DNA from: Aegilops tauschii subsp. strangulata
Lineage: Eukaryota > Streptophyta > Magnoliopsida > Poales > Poaceae
Direction: 5' to 3'
Assembly (NCBI RefSeq): GCF_002575655.3
Contig: NC_053039.3
Span: forward strand, 245,250,622 to 245,314,621
Length of the DNA stretch: 64,000 nt
Below are positions 10,768-23,429 of this stretch, in pieces. Position 1 is the first letter of the stretch. The number at the start of each line of letters is the position of its first letter. Below the pieces are notes generated by a model. The model had not been told where the DNA came from, ran no database searches, and saw only the letters and a program-made list of their open reading frames with translations. A program made the position numbers and the translations under genes.

Positions 10768-13700
10768 CTCTCTTTTGCAGGGAATGGTCTCCAACCGGAA
10801 ATCAAAAGCTTCTGACGCTTATGCCGGGGACCAATAAATCTTGTGGGACGCAAGATAAAATGCCAAAATGGTCTTACTATGTATTTCGTCCCAGGATTTC
10901 TTGAGAATCATCCTATCTACCCTAACAAGGATCTGAACTTTGATAATATGCTCGTTCGTCAAATGTTTATGCTTCACACTTCTCTTTGTGAAGCCTATCC
11001 CCCAAACTGCACTGTAGGGTACGATTCCGAAGGCTACTAAGTGGATTATGGATAGTGGATGCACTAACCACATGACTGGTGATTGAAGTCTTCTTATGGA
11101 TTCAACCCTACATCCGCCTGACAAAAGTCACGTCACATTTTCTGATACTGATAAAAGCAAGGTATTGGGCCTAGGTAGAGTTGCAATCTCAAAGGATCAA
11201 CACATGGATAAAGTGATGCTTGTTCAATCCCTTGGTTTCAACTTAATTTCTGTCTCAATGCTTTGTGATCTGAACATGATTGTGATATTTGGAAAATATC
11301 GTTGCCTTGTGCTTATGGAATCTGAAAAATCTCTAGTCTTCGAAGGATATCGAAAATACTATCTGTATATGGTAGATTTCTCCGTAGGACCACAGTTGGC
11401 CGTATGTCTTCTAGCAAAAGCTTCAGAGTGCTGGCTCTGGCATCAGAGGCTAGGGCATGCGGGCATGACGAACTTGCACACTCTCACGAAGAAGAAGCAA
11501 GTCACAGGCATCGAGGGCGTCAAGTACAAGAAGGATCATCTATGTGGTGCCTGTGAAGCTGGAAAGATGTCTAGGGCCAAGCATCCCTCAAAGACAATTA
11601 TGACGACGACACGTCCCTTCGAGCTGCTTCACATGGATTTATTTGGCCCTGCTCACTACTCTGCCCTTACTACCACTGCATGCCTCTATGGTTTCGTCAT
11701 TGTTGATGATTACTCAAGATATACATGGGTGCACATAATTCTCTACAAGACTGAAGTGTAGGATGTCTTCACACGATTCACCAATTGTGCCATGACCAAC
11801 TATGGCATCAAGATCAAGCACATCAGAAGTGACAACAGCACAAAATTCAAGAACACCGGCCTCGACACTTATCTTGATACATTGGGCATCACACATGAGT
11901 TCTCTGCTCCATATACACCTCAGCAGAATGGCATCGTGGAGCGGAAGAACAGAACCCTCATTGAGATGGCACGAACGATGCTTGATGAGTACAAGACTCT
12001 AAGGAAATTCTGGCCTAAAGCCATTGATACAGCATGCCACATCATCAACCGTGTTTATCTTCACAAGTTCCTGAAGAAGACATCATATGAGCTCCTGACT
12101 AGTAAGAAGCCAAATGTCAGCTATTTTCAGAGTGGTGCTAGGTGCTGGATCAAGGATCCACATCACACGTCAAAATTTGCACCGAAAGCACATGAAGGTT
12201 TTATGCTTGGCTACGGAAAGGATTCGCACTCCTACAGAGTCTTCAACCTCTTTCACTACAAAGTGGTTGAAACTGTGGATGTGCGGTTCGATGAGACTAA
12301 CGACTCGCAAAGAGAGCACCTGCCAAATGTGCTAGATGAAGCTACACCAAGTGAATCTATCAAGCTTATGGGTACTGGAGAAATCATACCTTCAGAGGAA
12401 CAGGCTGAAGAGGAAATCATCATTTCTGCACCTAATCAACATGAAGACAATGCTCAGCCTGAAGCCAATGCTGAAGATGAAGACAATGATCAGCAAGGGC
12501 AAAATCTTCGTCCAGTACATTCTCGCGTAGCAAATGAAGTCCAGATTGAGAAGATAATTGATAGCATCAATGCACCTGGTCCACCCACTCGTTCAAGAGC
12601 AACACAGCTAGCAAATTTCTGTGGGCACTTTGCATTTGTCTCTATATCTGAACCCAAGAAAGTTGATGAAGCCTTCATGGAACCTGAATGGATTCAAGCT
12701 ATGCAAGAAGAGCTTCAACAGTTTGAGCTGAACAATGTATGGGAGCTAGTAAAGCGCACTGATCCTCGCAAGCACAATATCATCGACACCAAATGGATCT
12801 ATCACAACAAACAAGATGAGCATGGTCAAGTTGTCAGAAACAAGGCTCGTCTCGTTGCTGTGGCTAGGCTTGAAGCCATTCGCATACTCCTAGCCTATGC
12901 CAACAACAACAACATTCTTCTATACCAAATGGATGTAAAGAGTGCCTTTCTCAATGGCAAAATTGAAGAAGAGGTGTATGTTGCACAACCACCTGTCTTT
13001 GAAGACCCAAAGTGTCCTGACATGGTATACAAGCTCAACAAGGCACTGTATGGCCTCAAACAAGCTCCTCGTGCTTGGTATGACACACTCGAAGACTTCC
13101 TGAAGAGCAAAGGCTTCAAACCTGGTTCTCTAGATCCCACTCTCTTCACGAAGACATATGATGGTGAACTATTTGTATGCCAAATCTATGTGGATGACAT
13201 TATCTTCGGCTGCACTGACAAGAGATACAGTGATGAGTTTGGGTATATGATGCAAGAGCAATATCAGATGTCCATGATGGGTTAGCTGAAATTCTTCCTT
13301 GGTCTTCAAATCCGACAACAGAGAAATGGCATCTTCATATCACAAGAGAAATACCTCAAAGATTGCCTGAAGAAGTTTGGAATGCAAGACTGCAAAGGGT
13401 ACACGACGCCAATGCCAACCAAAGGCCAACTGGGCCCCGACGACAATGGTAAAGAGTTCGATCAGAAGGTATACCGCTCCACGATTGGTTCTTTACTCTA
13501 CTTATCTGCATCTAGGCCTGATATAATGCTTAGCATTTGCATGTGTGCCTGATTCCAAGTGGCACCAAAGGAATCGCATCACTTAGCAATGAAGCAAATA
13601 CTTCGATATTTGGCTCACACCCCAACACTAGGATTATGCTATCCAAAGGGCTCAGAGTTTGATCTAGTTGGATTCTTAGATGCTGATTATGGTGGAGACA

Positions 13701-14140
13701 AGGTTGATCGCAAGTCCACATCTGGCACATGTCACTTTCTTGGACGATCTCTTGTCTGTTGGTCTTCAAAGAAGCAGAACTGTGTATCACTCTCCATTGC
13801 TGAATCTGAATAAATTGTTGCTGGATCTTGCTGCGCTCAGCTTCTATGGATGAAGCAAACTCTCAAGGACTATGGCATCCACCTAAAGCATGTGCCACTC
13901 TACTGCGACAATGAAAGCGCCATCAAGATTGCCAACAATCCAGTTCAGCACTCGAAGACAAAGCACATTCAGATCCGTCATCACTTTCTCAGAGATCATG
14001 TCATGAAGGAGGACATTGATACCATTCACGTCAACACTAAAGAGCAGTTGGCAGATATCTTCACAAAGCCCTTGGATGAGAAAAGATTTTGCAAGTTGCG
14101 GTGTGAGCTAAATATCTTAGAATCCTCGAATGTTCTGTGA
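10768..14140 (+). pseudogene. pol: Sirevirus pol (protease, integrase, RT, RNase H), degenerate
   Basis: Domains come in Copia order. The protease active site Asp-Ser-Gly is encoded at 11051-11059. The integrase zinc motif (WLWHQRLGH ... CGACEAGK) lies at 11430-11560, and its catalytic residues fit Asp at 11636, Asp at 11831 and Glu at 11939. RT carries [11 protein letters not shown] (near 12928) and YVDD at 13187-13198, but a block before it is missing: ARLVA runs straight into VARLEA near 12853. RNase H lies at about 13670-13990 and ends with the usual ADIFTKPL motif. In-frame stops include those at 11038, 11759, 13283 and 13811, so no functional polyprotein is made. The terminal stop is at 14138-14140. 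Confidence 0.85.
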
Positions 14141-14454
14141 TTAGACACACATCCTAACGCTTATGCATGTTGATGACTTAGATGTGCAACACACGAAGTA
14201 ACGTATATCTTCAATTAATGAAGACTTACCCTCTAAGTGTGAATACATTAACGTGGAATTAGACTTCGGTGCGCCACGATAATTGTGCGTCGTGTCTGGG
14301 TCTAATACTTCCTATACGGTGGGTAACGCCACCACCAAACTTTCTCGAAGATTTTCAATTGGCGTCATGATTGCATCATCTTCATGTTTGGTTTGTCTTC
14401 AACATTGATTTGACTTCAAGGTTTCTCTTCGCAATGTTGATTTGGTCTTTTCTG

Positions 14455-14521
<67 letters not shown>
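14455..14521 (+). repeat. (AT)9(GT)n compound microsatellite
   Basis: Alternating AT from 14455 to 14472 followed by uninterrupted GT to about 14521. Likely polymorphic between accessions. Confidence 0.95.
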
Positions 14522-14897
14522 CTGTCCTCTACAACATTCACTTATAGCTAAGTCTTCAAACTTGCCATTTTCTAAACTAAGTGAATGTGATCGGACCCCA
14601 ACCCCTTATGTGCTTCTTCCTCAAATTTATCTATCTAGTCATATGCATTCTGTTGACACGTGTCGAATGTCTTCACTGCGTCCCTGTCACCTGAAGATAT
14701 AGAGACACACATTTAAGTCGGTTTTTAATGCCATATCTCTTTTGCCTGGATACCGGAGAAGCCGGAACGACTACCCTAAAAACCAGGCGTGCGTGGGAAC
14801 ATGGAACAACTCTCAATGAGTTGCATGCATGCCATGTGTCCATCAGATGTGAACCACCAGGGGCACCTGCGTAATTTCACCGTGTAGCCCTTTACCT

Positions 14898-14903
14898 TAT
14901 AAA
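14898..14903 (+). promoter_or_regulatory. TATA-like box inside the Sirevirus spacer
   Basis: TATAAA in the context CCTTATAAATGCAC, followed about 30-50 bases downstream by CT-rich DNA and CAAACCCTAG, a pattern seen at plant gene starts. The next ATG is at 14985. Inference only. Confidence 0.4.
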
Positions 14904-15611
14904 TGCACACCCACACGCGGTCATTATCTCCTCTTCCACCTCGCCATCTCGCTCAAACCCTAGTGCCACCGCTAGCTCGCGTCGATGCCGGAGACGAAGC
15001 GCTTAGCTGCCGCGACCTCTTCGACGCCGTCCTCACATCGGCCGCGGACCTCGTCCTCTCCACCGCCGCCGTAGGTGTCTTCTGCCACCAAGTTAGGGCG
15101 CGGGAGATTGGACTGCTCGGCATCCGTTCTGTCTTCTGCCACCAAGTTCACTTTTTACAGCCTTTTTGATCTGTCAAATCCATCCACTTCAACCAAAAGT
15201 GGTTTCTACACTTCCAAATCTGGGTCTTTCTCTTTCTGAATCTCATATCTTGCAAAGAATATTCACTTATGCTTCATAACTAGTTAGATACCTCACTTGT
15301 ACTTATTCATGGATTCATACAAATCTGGAACCAACTCACTTCAAATAAGTGAATGTCTTCGCACTATGAGGTCAATGTCTTCAAACTGATTTATCTTCAA
15401 AATCTTCTGAGAATGCATATGACCTCTTCCCCTTCCATCGCATCTCTAATGCTGTCACAGGTACATGTCCGTGGGAGAATCCCTTGGTTCTCATAGTCTG
15501 CATTCATTTCCAAAATTCTTACAGCATCATATTGACTCCCCTAAAGCCAGTTCTTGTTTGACAAGTAGACGGAAGCCTTTCACTATCTTGAAGCCTCTCT
15601 GTCTGAATATT

Positions 15612-18600
15612 ATGGCTACTGAGAAATCTGCAAGGAAGGGTGGCAGGCAGCATCGTGGAAACACTGCTCTGGATCGGCCTCCCGATCTGTTTGAATTGTA
15701 CAAGTCAGATCCAGAGGAAAGCTACAATCAGCGCAAGACTAGAATACAATGGATCCGGAGATATTGGGCTGAACAGTGGTTCTAGTACAACTTCGTCACT
15801 CCTGAATATGCTGAAAAGAATGCTATCAAGCGCTCATGGGGCGATATTCTTTCCAAGAATCTGCAACCCAAGTCAAAGCCTGAAGCTATTGCCCAAGGCT
15901 TCTATCCTTGCATGGTCTGAGGACCTCAGCCAGAAAATGCCGACCCATCATCTCTTCTATGGTGTCGTGACGACAATCTCTTCAAGCGCAACTTTCAGTT
16001 TGCAAAGGAGTCGACTGCCAAGAATAGGAAGGATCTCGGACTCCACTTCAACCCTGGTCCGTCTGCTCCAAGACCGTATGTCACACGTGACGCTAGTCCT
16101 AATGTCATCGGCCCCTTCAATAGCTTCGATGGGCTCCTCTCCCATATTGCTGCTTAGAGAGCCATGGTAGAGCAATCTGCTGAGGATGCACCTGCACCAC
16201 CGAAGTAGTAGAAGAAGAAGTCAAAAGCTTCAAAGCCCTCTGCAGCACCAAAAGCTTCGACTGTGAAGCCAGTGGCAACTTCACCTCCTGAATCAAGTGT
16301 GCAGTCTGAAGACTTGTCTCATGTCTCCAGGAAGACCAAGAAGACCAAGAAGATTTCAGGGCATGACCTGACTCATGCTGTCGTTCTGCGCAATGAGGAA
16401 AACACCATTGATTTGTCCAGTGATGAAGATCTAGGAGATGAAGCTCTGGAGATGTTGATCAAGAGCAAGCAAGAGGGTGAGATATTCCATGATCTGCCTC
16501 TCTTTGATGCTGATATACTAAACAACTTCATTGATGAATGGTTTGAGGACCAGAGTATCAACATTGATGATCTGCAGCTGCCTGTGGACATCAGCGTCAC
16601 ATTTCACGGAGCCATTGAAAATAAACTTGCCTTGGCTCAGAAAATTGTCGAGCACCAAAACAAGATTGATTATGAGAAGGCACATTTCAAGAAGCATATG
16701 ACCAAGCTCAGTGTGGCTGATGTGCAAATCTTCAAGAAGATGATGCAAGACCTCAAGGGAGAATTCAACAAGATGCGTGAAGAAGCCAAAGGCTCATGCA
16801 AGCGCATGAAGTACTATGCGTAGAAATGTGTGCAATTGCACAATGAAGCTGAGAAGAGAAAGGCTCTTGGGCGTCCTGGCATCGACCCCAAGATGGCTGC
16901 CAAGAAAAAGAAGAAGTCTGCTGAAGCCATACCTGAAGCTCAAAGGCAGGAACAACCTAGCATTGTCTTCCCTGCCAGCATGACTGGCTCGAAGCCAAAG
17001 GTCCCCTCAGCAACTTCCAACCTGAAGAAGACAAGGCAAGCCGAAGCCGAAGCCAGAAGCCAGAAAGAGGAAGCTCAAAGACACCTCTGATGGTGCTCCC
17101 TCCAAGAAGAAGTTGAAGATAAAGGCTTCAAAGTCTTCAAGAACAGAGCGTGCTGCTGCCCCAGAGCCCCTCAATGTTGAACCAATCTCTGTTGCTCTCC
17201 CTGCCTCTACCAACCAAGAAAGCCATCTAGTGATTCATGAGCCTGCTTCCACAGAGGCTCCAGAAAGTGAAGAGATTCCAGCTGTTGACCCCATCGCAGC
17301 TGAAGACATTGGTCACGAAGACAATGTGAATGATGATGAAGTCCTTCCTCAGCTTGAACCCAAGTGGGTATCATCGCCTGCTCTCACGAGAAGTGAACTT
17401 ATTAGCATTGGTCGTCCCTTGACGCCAGTTGCTCAAGATGACTCATGGGTTGAGCAACAACAACAAGACACCCCTCTGCAACACGAGACCCCACGTACTC
17501 CACCAGCTCAAGTCACCTCTCCGGTGCTTGATGATGACAACTTCATGGAACAGACCACCCCCTCTCCAAAGGCATCACCATCATTTCACAGGCTTCGCAA
17601 AGGGCTCAAGCCACAGGTCTCCATGACAAGCATTCCAGAAGAGGGTGCGCAGCACACAAGCTCAGTAGCATGTCAAGTGTTCCCTGAAGCCATCCCTTCT
17701 ATGTCTGCTTCTGAGTCTGAAGCTAAAACTGCTGAAGACATTCCAGCTGCATCAGCCGAAGAAGAAAGAGAAGAAGAGAAAGAAGATGAAAGAGAAGCCA
17801 CACCCCCTGCCAGTGATCCAGTCCAACCAGATGAGAGTGTGATCGTGCTCGACCCTCCAGTTGTTGAAGAGATGGAGGTTGAAAACAATGAGGCTGCCAC
17901 AACCAACTCTACTGAAGCCAATGACACTGTCATGGCTGAAGATAATGTGGAGCCCAAAGCTAATGCGACTAATGACACCATTGTGCCGCAATCATCTCTG
18001 ATGACGCCGTTCCTCCACCAAGGCCTCATACTATGGAACGTGCGTTCAATCATGGTGAGTTGGTGACTGTCAGATGGCCTATCATGGTTCCACCCACTGC
18101 TCCCGGGCTGCAATATGATTATCATGTGGAGCAGAGGCCTCAAGTTCAGAAGCCTAAGCCAAGATTGCCAAGGCTTACAAGTGTTGCAACAACTCAGGGC
18201 TCATTCAGTGTGCTCAGCTTCAGAGAGCACAACACCTTCTTTGACAGCACCAAGAAACCGTACACGAAGCCAAAGATATCCTCTGACAGGTTTTGGGGCC
18301 ATCAGCAGCGAAGCCACTACTCTTGCATCTTATACAACCAGGACCGGATTTATTCGCATAAGCGTCTGGATTGTGATGCTATGGCTGGGTTTCCATGCCT
18401 CGAAGAGGCCCTTGATTGTTTTCGGGATGTTGGGCTGCTACCGTTTGTGACTGGCAAGGAGCACTGGAGTGAAGAACTTCTGCTCCAGTTCTATGCAACA
18501 TTGCACATTCGAGGCTACAACAGGGATCCGAAGACTTGGGTCCTTGAGTGGATGACAGGAGATATTCATCACGAAGCCAAAGCTCGGGACATCATTGAGC

Positions 18601-19740
18601 TTATCTCCATGCCCACTCCAGGTGAGTTGTATGAACCTGGTTGTCAGCTTCATCTGAACAAACTGCAAAGCATCTTTCAGAAGCGAGAGCCCAACATGAG
18701 CCAAATGCTTAGCATGATGAAGCCATTGCCCCAAGACGCTGAATACCCCAAGGAGTTCTTTGTTAAGGACCTTGAGTACTTGCCACACACAGTCTATCAT
18801 ATTCTGAGGCATACTCTCTGGCCAATCAAAGGAAACTCTTCTCGCTAAACTCGAAGGCGCCATGAAGACATTGGTTTTCTATATCATTAATGGCATCCGA
18901 TTCAACACTCAGGATTTCTTCATCCGACAGCTTGCTGCTTCTGGGATTGATCTTTTCGGCCTGAAATTTTATGCTCCATGGGTGATGCGCTTGATCAAGC
19001 TTCATTCAACCATCAACTATCAACCTTCAGCGTGCAACCATATTGTATTTCTGCCTAATGTTGATATGTCCATTGAATCCATCTACCCCGAGCCAGCAAA
19101 GCACCCACTCCACCTTCAGAATGCAGAATTCCAAAGCTTCACGCAGCCTATTGAAGGGATTCATGTGCCAAATGCTGCAACTCCTGCTTATCCTCTGGCT
19201 GGCAACTTGCGTATGCCGCACCGTGCCAACACTGAAGCCACTGCCAGCACCATTGCTCAAAGGCCTCAGAAGCGTCCTCGTGTCCTCAACGACCGTCAGC
19301 TTTTGGTGCCTTTACATCAAAAGCAGGATAGGCATCATGACTGGCTAAAGCGTCAGATGCAGGGTCTCTTGGTGGATGTTAATCGCATTCGCTACTTGGC
19401 CACCAAGAACTCATTCGTCGCACATGAAGCCTGTCGGCGGTCCTGGAAGAGCCTCACATTGCTCTGCTCTGAAGATGATCTTCGCGAAGATGGCTTCACA
19501 GAGAGCTTCAAGTTTGACTCCAGGCCTCCGCAAACTGCAAGCCGGCGTTGCACACCATCCATTGAAGATTCTAAACATTCGTCTTCGGCTACAACTGTTG
19601 TTGTGAGAGTCGTCGATGAAGAAGATGACGCCACTTCACCAACTCTGGATGCACTGCACCACGATTCTGCTTCAGGCCCTTCTGCACCACCAAACTCCAA
19701 CGTCGACCCTGCTCCATCTTCTACTCCAACTGGGAACTAG
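15612..19740 (+). pseudogene. Sirevirus env-like ORF, degenerate
   Basis: In Sireviruses a second ORF after pol is called env-like by position; its function is not established. Here an ATG at 15612 starts a Lys/Arg-rich N-terminus (MATEKSARKGGRQHRG). Stops occur at about 15783 and 15918, and others near 16155, 16206 and 16821; frames change near 17090, 18035 and 18850. The parts still open are 16263-16823 (acidic, helical), 17113-18066 (Pro/Glu/Ala/Ser-rich linker), 18033-18848 (compact, Trp/Tyr-rich, the best-structured part) and 18862-19740, ending in a Ser/Pro/Asp-rich tail. No convincing signal peptide or transmembrane segment is visible, so an envelope role is doubtful. Confidence 0.65.
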
Positions 19741-20234
19741 TAGATCCTCTATGTCTTCAAACCTTTTTGGTCATTACTAACAAAGGGGGAGAAGCATATG
19801 AGGTTGATAGTCTTCAAGCGGGTACATATGGGGTGGTTGCATTATTTTTACTAAGTTCTTACAACTCTCGTTTTGAAACTATTTGGCTCTTGAGTTGTAA
19901 CACTTCAACTTGATGGTCGTCTACTACTTTTGCTGCTACTTTGTGATGCGATGATAAATTTCGCATGAAGTCATTCTACAGACGCCCATTTTTTATTGTG
20001 CATGTCCTTATCTTTGTTATGTTTATATATGCATGATAAATTGTCTTTGTAAGTTGAAGAGGATCTCCACTAAGTAAAATCTGCCATGTGCATTTGCATT
20101 CAAAAGCAAACTACTCATATGCACATCTTCACGGGGGAGCCTTTTTCAACTTATGAAGACAATGACTTTGATCTTTAACTTTCACATACTTTTATCCCCG
20201 TTGAAAACTTCAACCAGTTTGTCATAAATCACCG

Positions 20235-20246
20235 AAAAGGGGGAGG
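20235..20246 (+). other. Polypurine tract of the Sirevirus
   Basis: AAAAGGGGGAGG ends one base before the 3' LTR start at 20248. A second tract, AAAGGGGGAGAAGC, lies at 19782-19795. Multiple upstream copies of the tract are a known Sirevirus trait. Confidence 0.8.
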
Positions 20247-20247
20247 T

Positions 20248-21582
20248 TGTAAGTGCATCTAGTGCCACCCCTAGTTGGTTTTGGAGTATTGACGACAAAC
20301 TTGGTTGAGGGACTAATGTGTTTGTGAGAATTGCAGGATAACACAAGTAGTAGTCCCTTATTGATTCGGTTTACCTACCAGAGATGACCCCTAAATATGT
20401 ATGAAGACATTAAAGACAATGGTGGTTTGTGAAGACATTCACGATGAAGATTATGACATGTGAAGACATTCACTTGAAGACTATGGAGTGCGAAGACATA
20501 GTTGTTTCATAATTTCCTTTTCTTCCTTGTTGAGTCATAGGAACCACCGTACTGTTAAGTGGGGTCCAAGTGAACAAAGTTAGAGTGACTGATGTGATTC
20601 TCAACTAAATCCTATGTCTTCGAGCGAAGACAATGAGAGCAAATCTTATCCAGAGCTAGATGAGTCAGCTTTACTTGTAGCCCAAGTCAAGTTGCCGCGT
20701 GTGTTTGAAATCCGACCGTTGGACACGTGTCGGTTCCCTAGTGACCCAGGGTCATTTCGGACATATCAGGTCGGGTTGCCTCATGGCTATAAATAGCCCA
20801 CCCCCTACACCATAAATTGGTGGCTGCTCAGAGTTAGTGCACGGCTTTTGTCGTTTGAGAGCAATCCACCTCTGAAGCATTTGAGAGAGAGATCCTTGCG
20901 AGGACAAAGCCCAAAACACCCAGAGCCAAAGAGTGTTAGGCATCACTGAAGTCTTTCTGTCTGCGTGACCTGAAGACTTGTTACACTTGAGGACTATGAA
21001 TCCTCCAGCCGGTTAGGCGTCGCGTTCTGAGCATCCAAGAGTCATTGTGGATTGCCGGTGAACAAAGTCTGTGAAGGTTTGGAAGTCTACCTTGAAGACT
21101 TACCAGAGTGATTGGGCGAGGACTGGGTGTCCTTAGCTCAAGGGGAATAAGGTGAAGACGCGGTCTTCTGAGTTAAATCTCAGCCTCCCTAACTAGACGT
21201 ACAATTGTCATAGCAACTGGTACTGGTCTACCAAATCCTTGTCTTCACCAAGCAACTGGTTCTATCCCCCACTTCCCTTTACTTTCAGTTTGTCTTCATG
21301 AAGTCATTGCTTGCTTGTCTGATCTGATTGACTTCACTGTGTGAAGATTATTTACTGTTTGGCTTCATACTGTCTTCCATTCTGATCCATACTACCTAGC
21401 TGCTGATAGTCTTCGTACTTTCACAATATTGCTTACTTGACTATGGCTTGTCTATTGTAGTCTATCTTCCGCCGCATATCAATATGTTCATTTCATCTGT
21501 TTGTCTTCAAACACCCCGTGTTTTGAAGACTTTCATAAAAATCGCCTATTCACCCCCCTCTAGTCGATAACTAGCACTTTCA
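20248..21582 (+). repeat. 3' LTR of the Sirevirus
   Basis: Starts TGTAAGTGCATC and ends CTAGCACTTTCA, 1335 bp. A TATA-like TATAAATAG at about 20789 suits the LTR promoter. Many GAAGAC words are present. Confidence 0.88.
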
Positions 21583-22145
21583 CCTTCCCTCTTCCCTTTT
21601 CCCCTCCGGTGAAATAAGGAAAGGGGGCCGAATTGGGATAGGAACCCCAAGTAGGATTCCTCCTACTTGGGGCGCCCCATGGCAGCTCTCCTCCCCCTCC
21701 CACCTATATATACGTGGGGAGGGGGTGCCTAGAACACACAACAACAATCGTTAGCCGTGTGCGGCGCCCCCCTCCACACTTTACGCCTCCGGTCATATCT
21801 TCATAGTGCTTAGGCGAAGCCCTACGCGGATCACATCACCATCACCGTCACCACGCCGTCATGCTGACGGAACTCATCTACTTCCTCGACACCTTGCTGG
21901 ATCAAGAGGGCGAGGGACGTCATCACGCTGAACATGTGCAGAACTCGGAGGTGTCGTACGTTCGGTACTTGATCGGTCGGAGCTAGAAGAAGTTTGACTA
22001 CATCAACCACGTTGTCAAATGCTTCCGCTTTTGGTCTACAAGGGTATGTGGACACACGCTTACCCCCTCATTGCTATGTATCTCCTAGATAGATCTTGCG
22101 TGAGCATAGTAATTTTTTTGAAATTGCATGCTATGTTTCCCAACA
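21583..22145 (+). repeat. 5' LTR of Copia X1, right-hand part
   Basis: Matches 58735-59298 closely, ends TTTCCCAACA, and has a TATA-like TATATATACG near 21708. Its left part lies beyond the window because the Sirevirus inserted here. Confidence 0.85.
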
Positions 22146-23429
22146 GTGGCATCATGAGCCAGGTCTATGCATAGATGATATGCACGAGTATAACACAAAG
22201 AGTTGCGGGCGGTGATCGTCATACTGCTTACCACCAATGTCTTATTTTGATTCTGCATTATTGTTGGATGAAGCGGCCCGGACCAACCTTACATGACCAC
22301 GTTCATGAGACTGATTCCACCGACAGACATGCCACTAGTTTTGCATAAAAGTGGCTGGCGGGTATTTGTTTCTCCTACTTTAGTTGAATCGAATTTGACT
22401 GTGGCCGGTCCTTGTTGAAGGTCAAAACAGCAAACTTGATAAATCATCGTTGTGGTTTTGATGCGTAGGTAAGAACGGTTCTTGCTAGAAGCCCGTAGCA
22501 GCCACGTAAAACTTGCAAGAACAAAGTAGAGGACATCTAATTTGTTTTTGCAGGGCATGTTGTGATGTGATATGGTCAAGACATGATGAGATATACGTTG
22601 TTGTATGAGATGATCATGTTTTGTAAAAGTTATCGGCAACCGGCAGGAGCCTTATGGTTGTCTCTTTATTGTATGAAATGCAAATGCCATGTAATTACTT
22701 TACTTTATCACTATGCGTTAGCGATAGTTGTAGCGAGACGACCACGACGCTACGATGGAGATCAAGGTGTCGAGCCGGTGACGATGGAGATCATGACGAT
22801 GCTTTGGAGATGAAGATCAAAAGCACAAGATGATGATGGCCATATCATGTCACATATTTTGATTGCATGTGATGTTTATCTTTTATGCATCTTATTTTGC
22901 TTAGTACAGCGGTAGCATTATAAAATGATCCCTTCACTAAATTTCAAGGTATAAGTGTTCTCCCTGAGTATGCACTGTTGCGATAGTTCATCGTGTTGAG
23001 ACAACACGTGATGATCGGGTGTGATAGACTCTACGTTCAAATACAACGGGTGCAAGACAGTTTTGCACATGCGGAATACTCAGGTTAAACTTGACGAGCC
23101 TGGCATGTACAGACATGGCCTCGGAACACTGGAGACTGAAATGTCGAACGTGAATCATATAGTAGATATGATCAACATAGAGATGTTCACCATTGATGAC
23201 TACTCCATCTCACGTGATGATTGGACATGGTTTAGTTGATTTGGATCACATATCATTTAGATGACTTGAGGGATGTCTATCTAAGTGGGAGTTCTTAAAT
23301 AATTTGATTAATTGAACTTAATTTACCATGAACTTAGTCCTGATAGTATTTGCATATCTATGTTGTAGATCAATAGCTCACGATATAGCTCCTATTTTTT
23401 TATGTGTTCCTAAACTAAGTTGAAAGATT
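22146..23429 (+). other. Leader of Copia X1
   Basis: Begins with a variant primer site, GTGGCATCATGAGCCAGG. No coding frame. It carries the repeated word CACGTGATGATCGG at 23005 and a close copy at 23211, also present at the same spacing in the leaders at 43738 and 54042. Confidence 0.65.

Larger units (their letters stand above)
14141..15611 (+). other. Sirevirus spacer between pol and env-like ORF
   Basis: This 1.47 kb stretch has no Copia motif. It contains an (AT)n(GT)n microsatellite, a TATA-like box at 14898, a CT-rich leader-like segment with CAAACCCTAG, an ATG at 14985 opening a short frame, and a plausible splice donor GTAGGT shortly after. Together they look like a promoter, leader and first exon, possibly serving the env-like ORF downstream. 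Confidence 0.5.
7926..21582 (+). mobile_element. Maximus-like Sirevirus (Copia) retrotransposon
   Basis: The order is 5' LTR remnant, iMet primer site, long gag with poly-Lys, pol in Copia order, a 1.4 kb spacer, an env-like ORF, polypurine tracts and a full 3' LTR. Internal length of about 12 kb and an extra ORF after pol are hallmarks of the Sirevirus lineage; LTR start TGTAAGTGCATCTAG and end CTAGCACTTTCA fit Maximus. All coding regions carry stops or frameshifts. In the 216 bases where both LTRs are present I count about 12 differences, so it is old. It is inserted in the 5' LTR of Copia copy X1 at 21582/21583; CCTTC at 21583-21587 is the probable duplication, its mate being left of the window. 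Confidence 0.85.
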
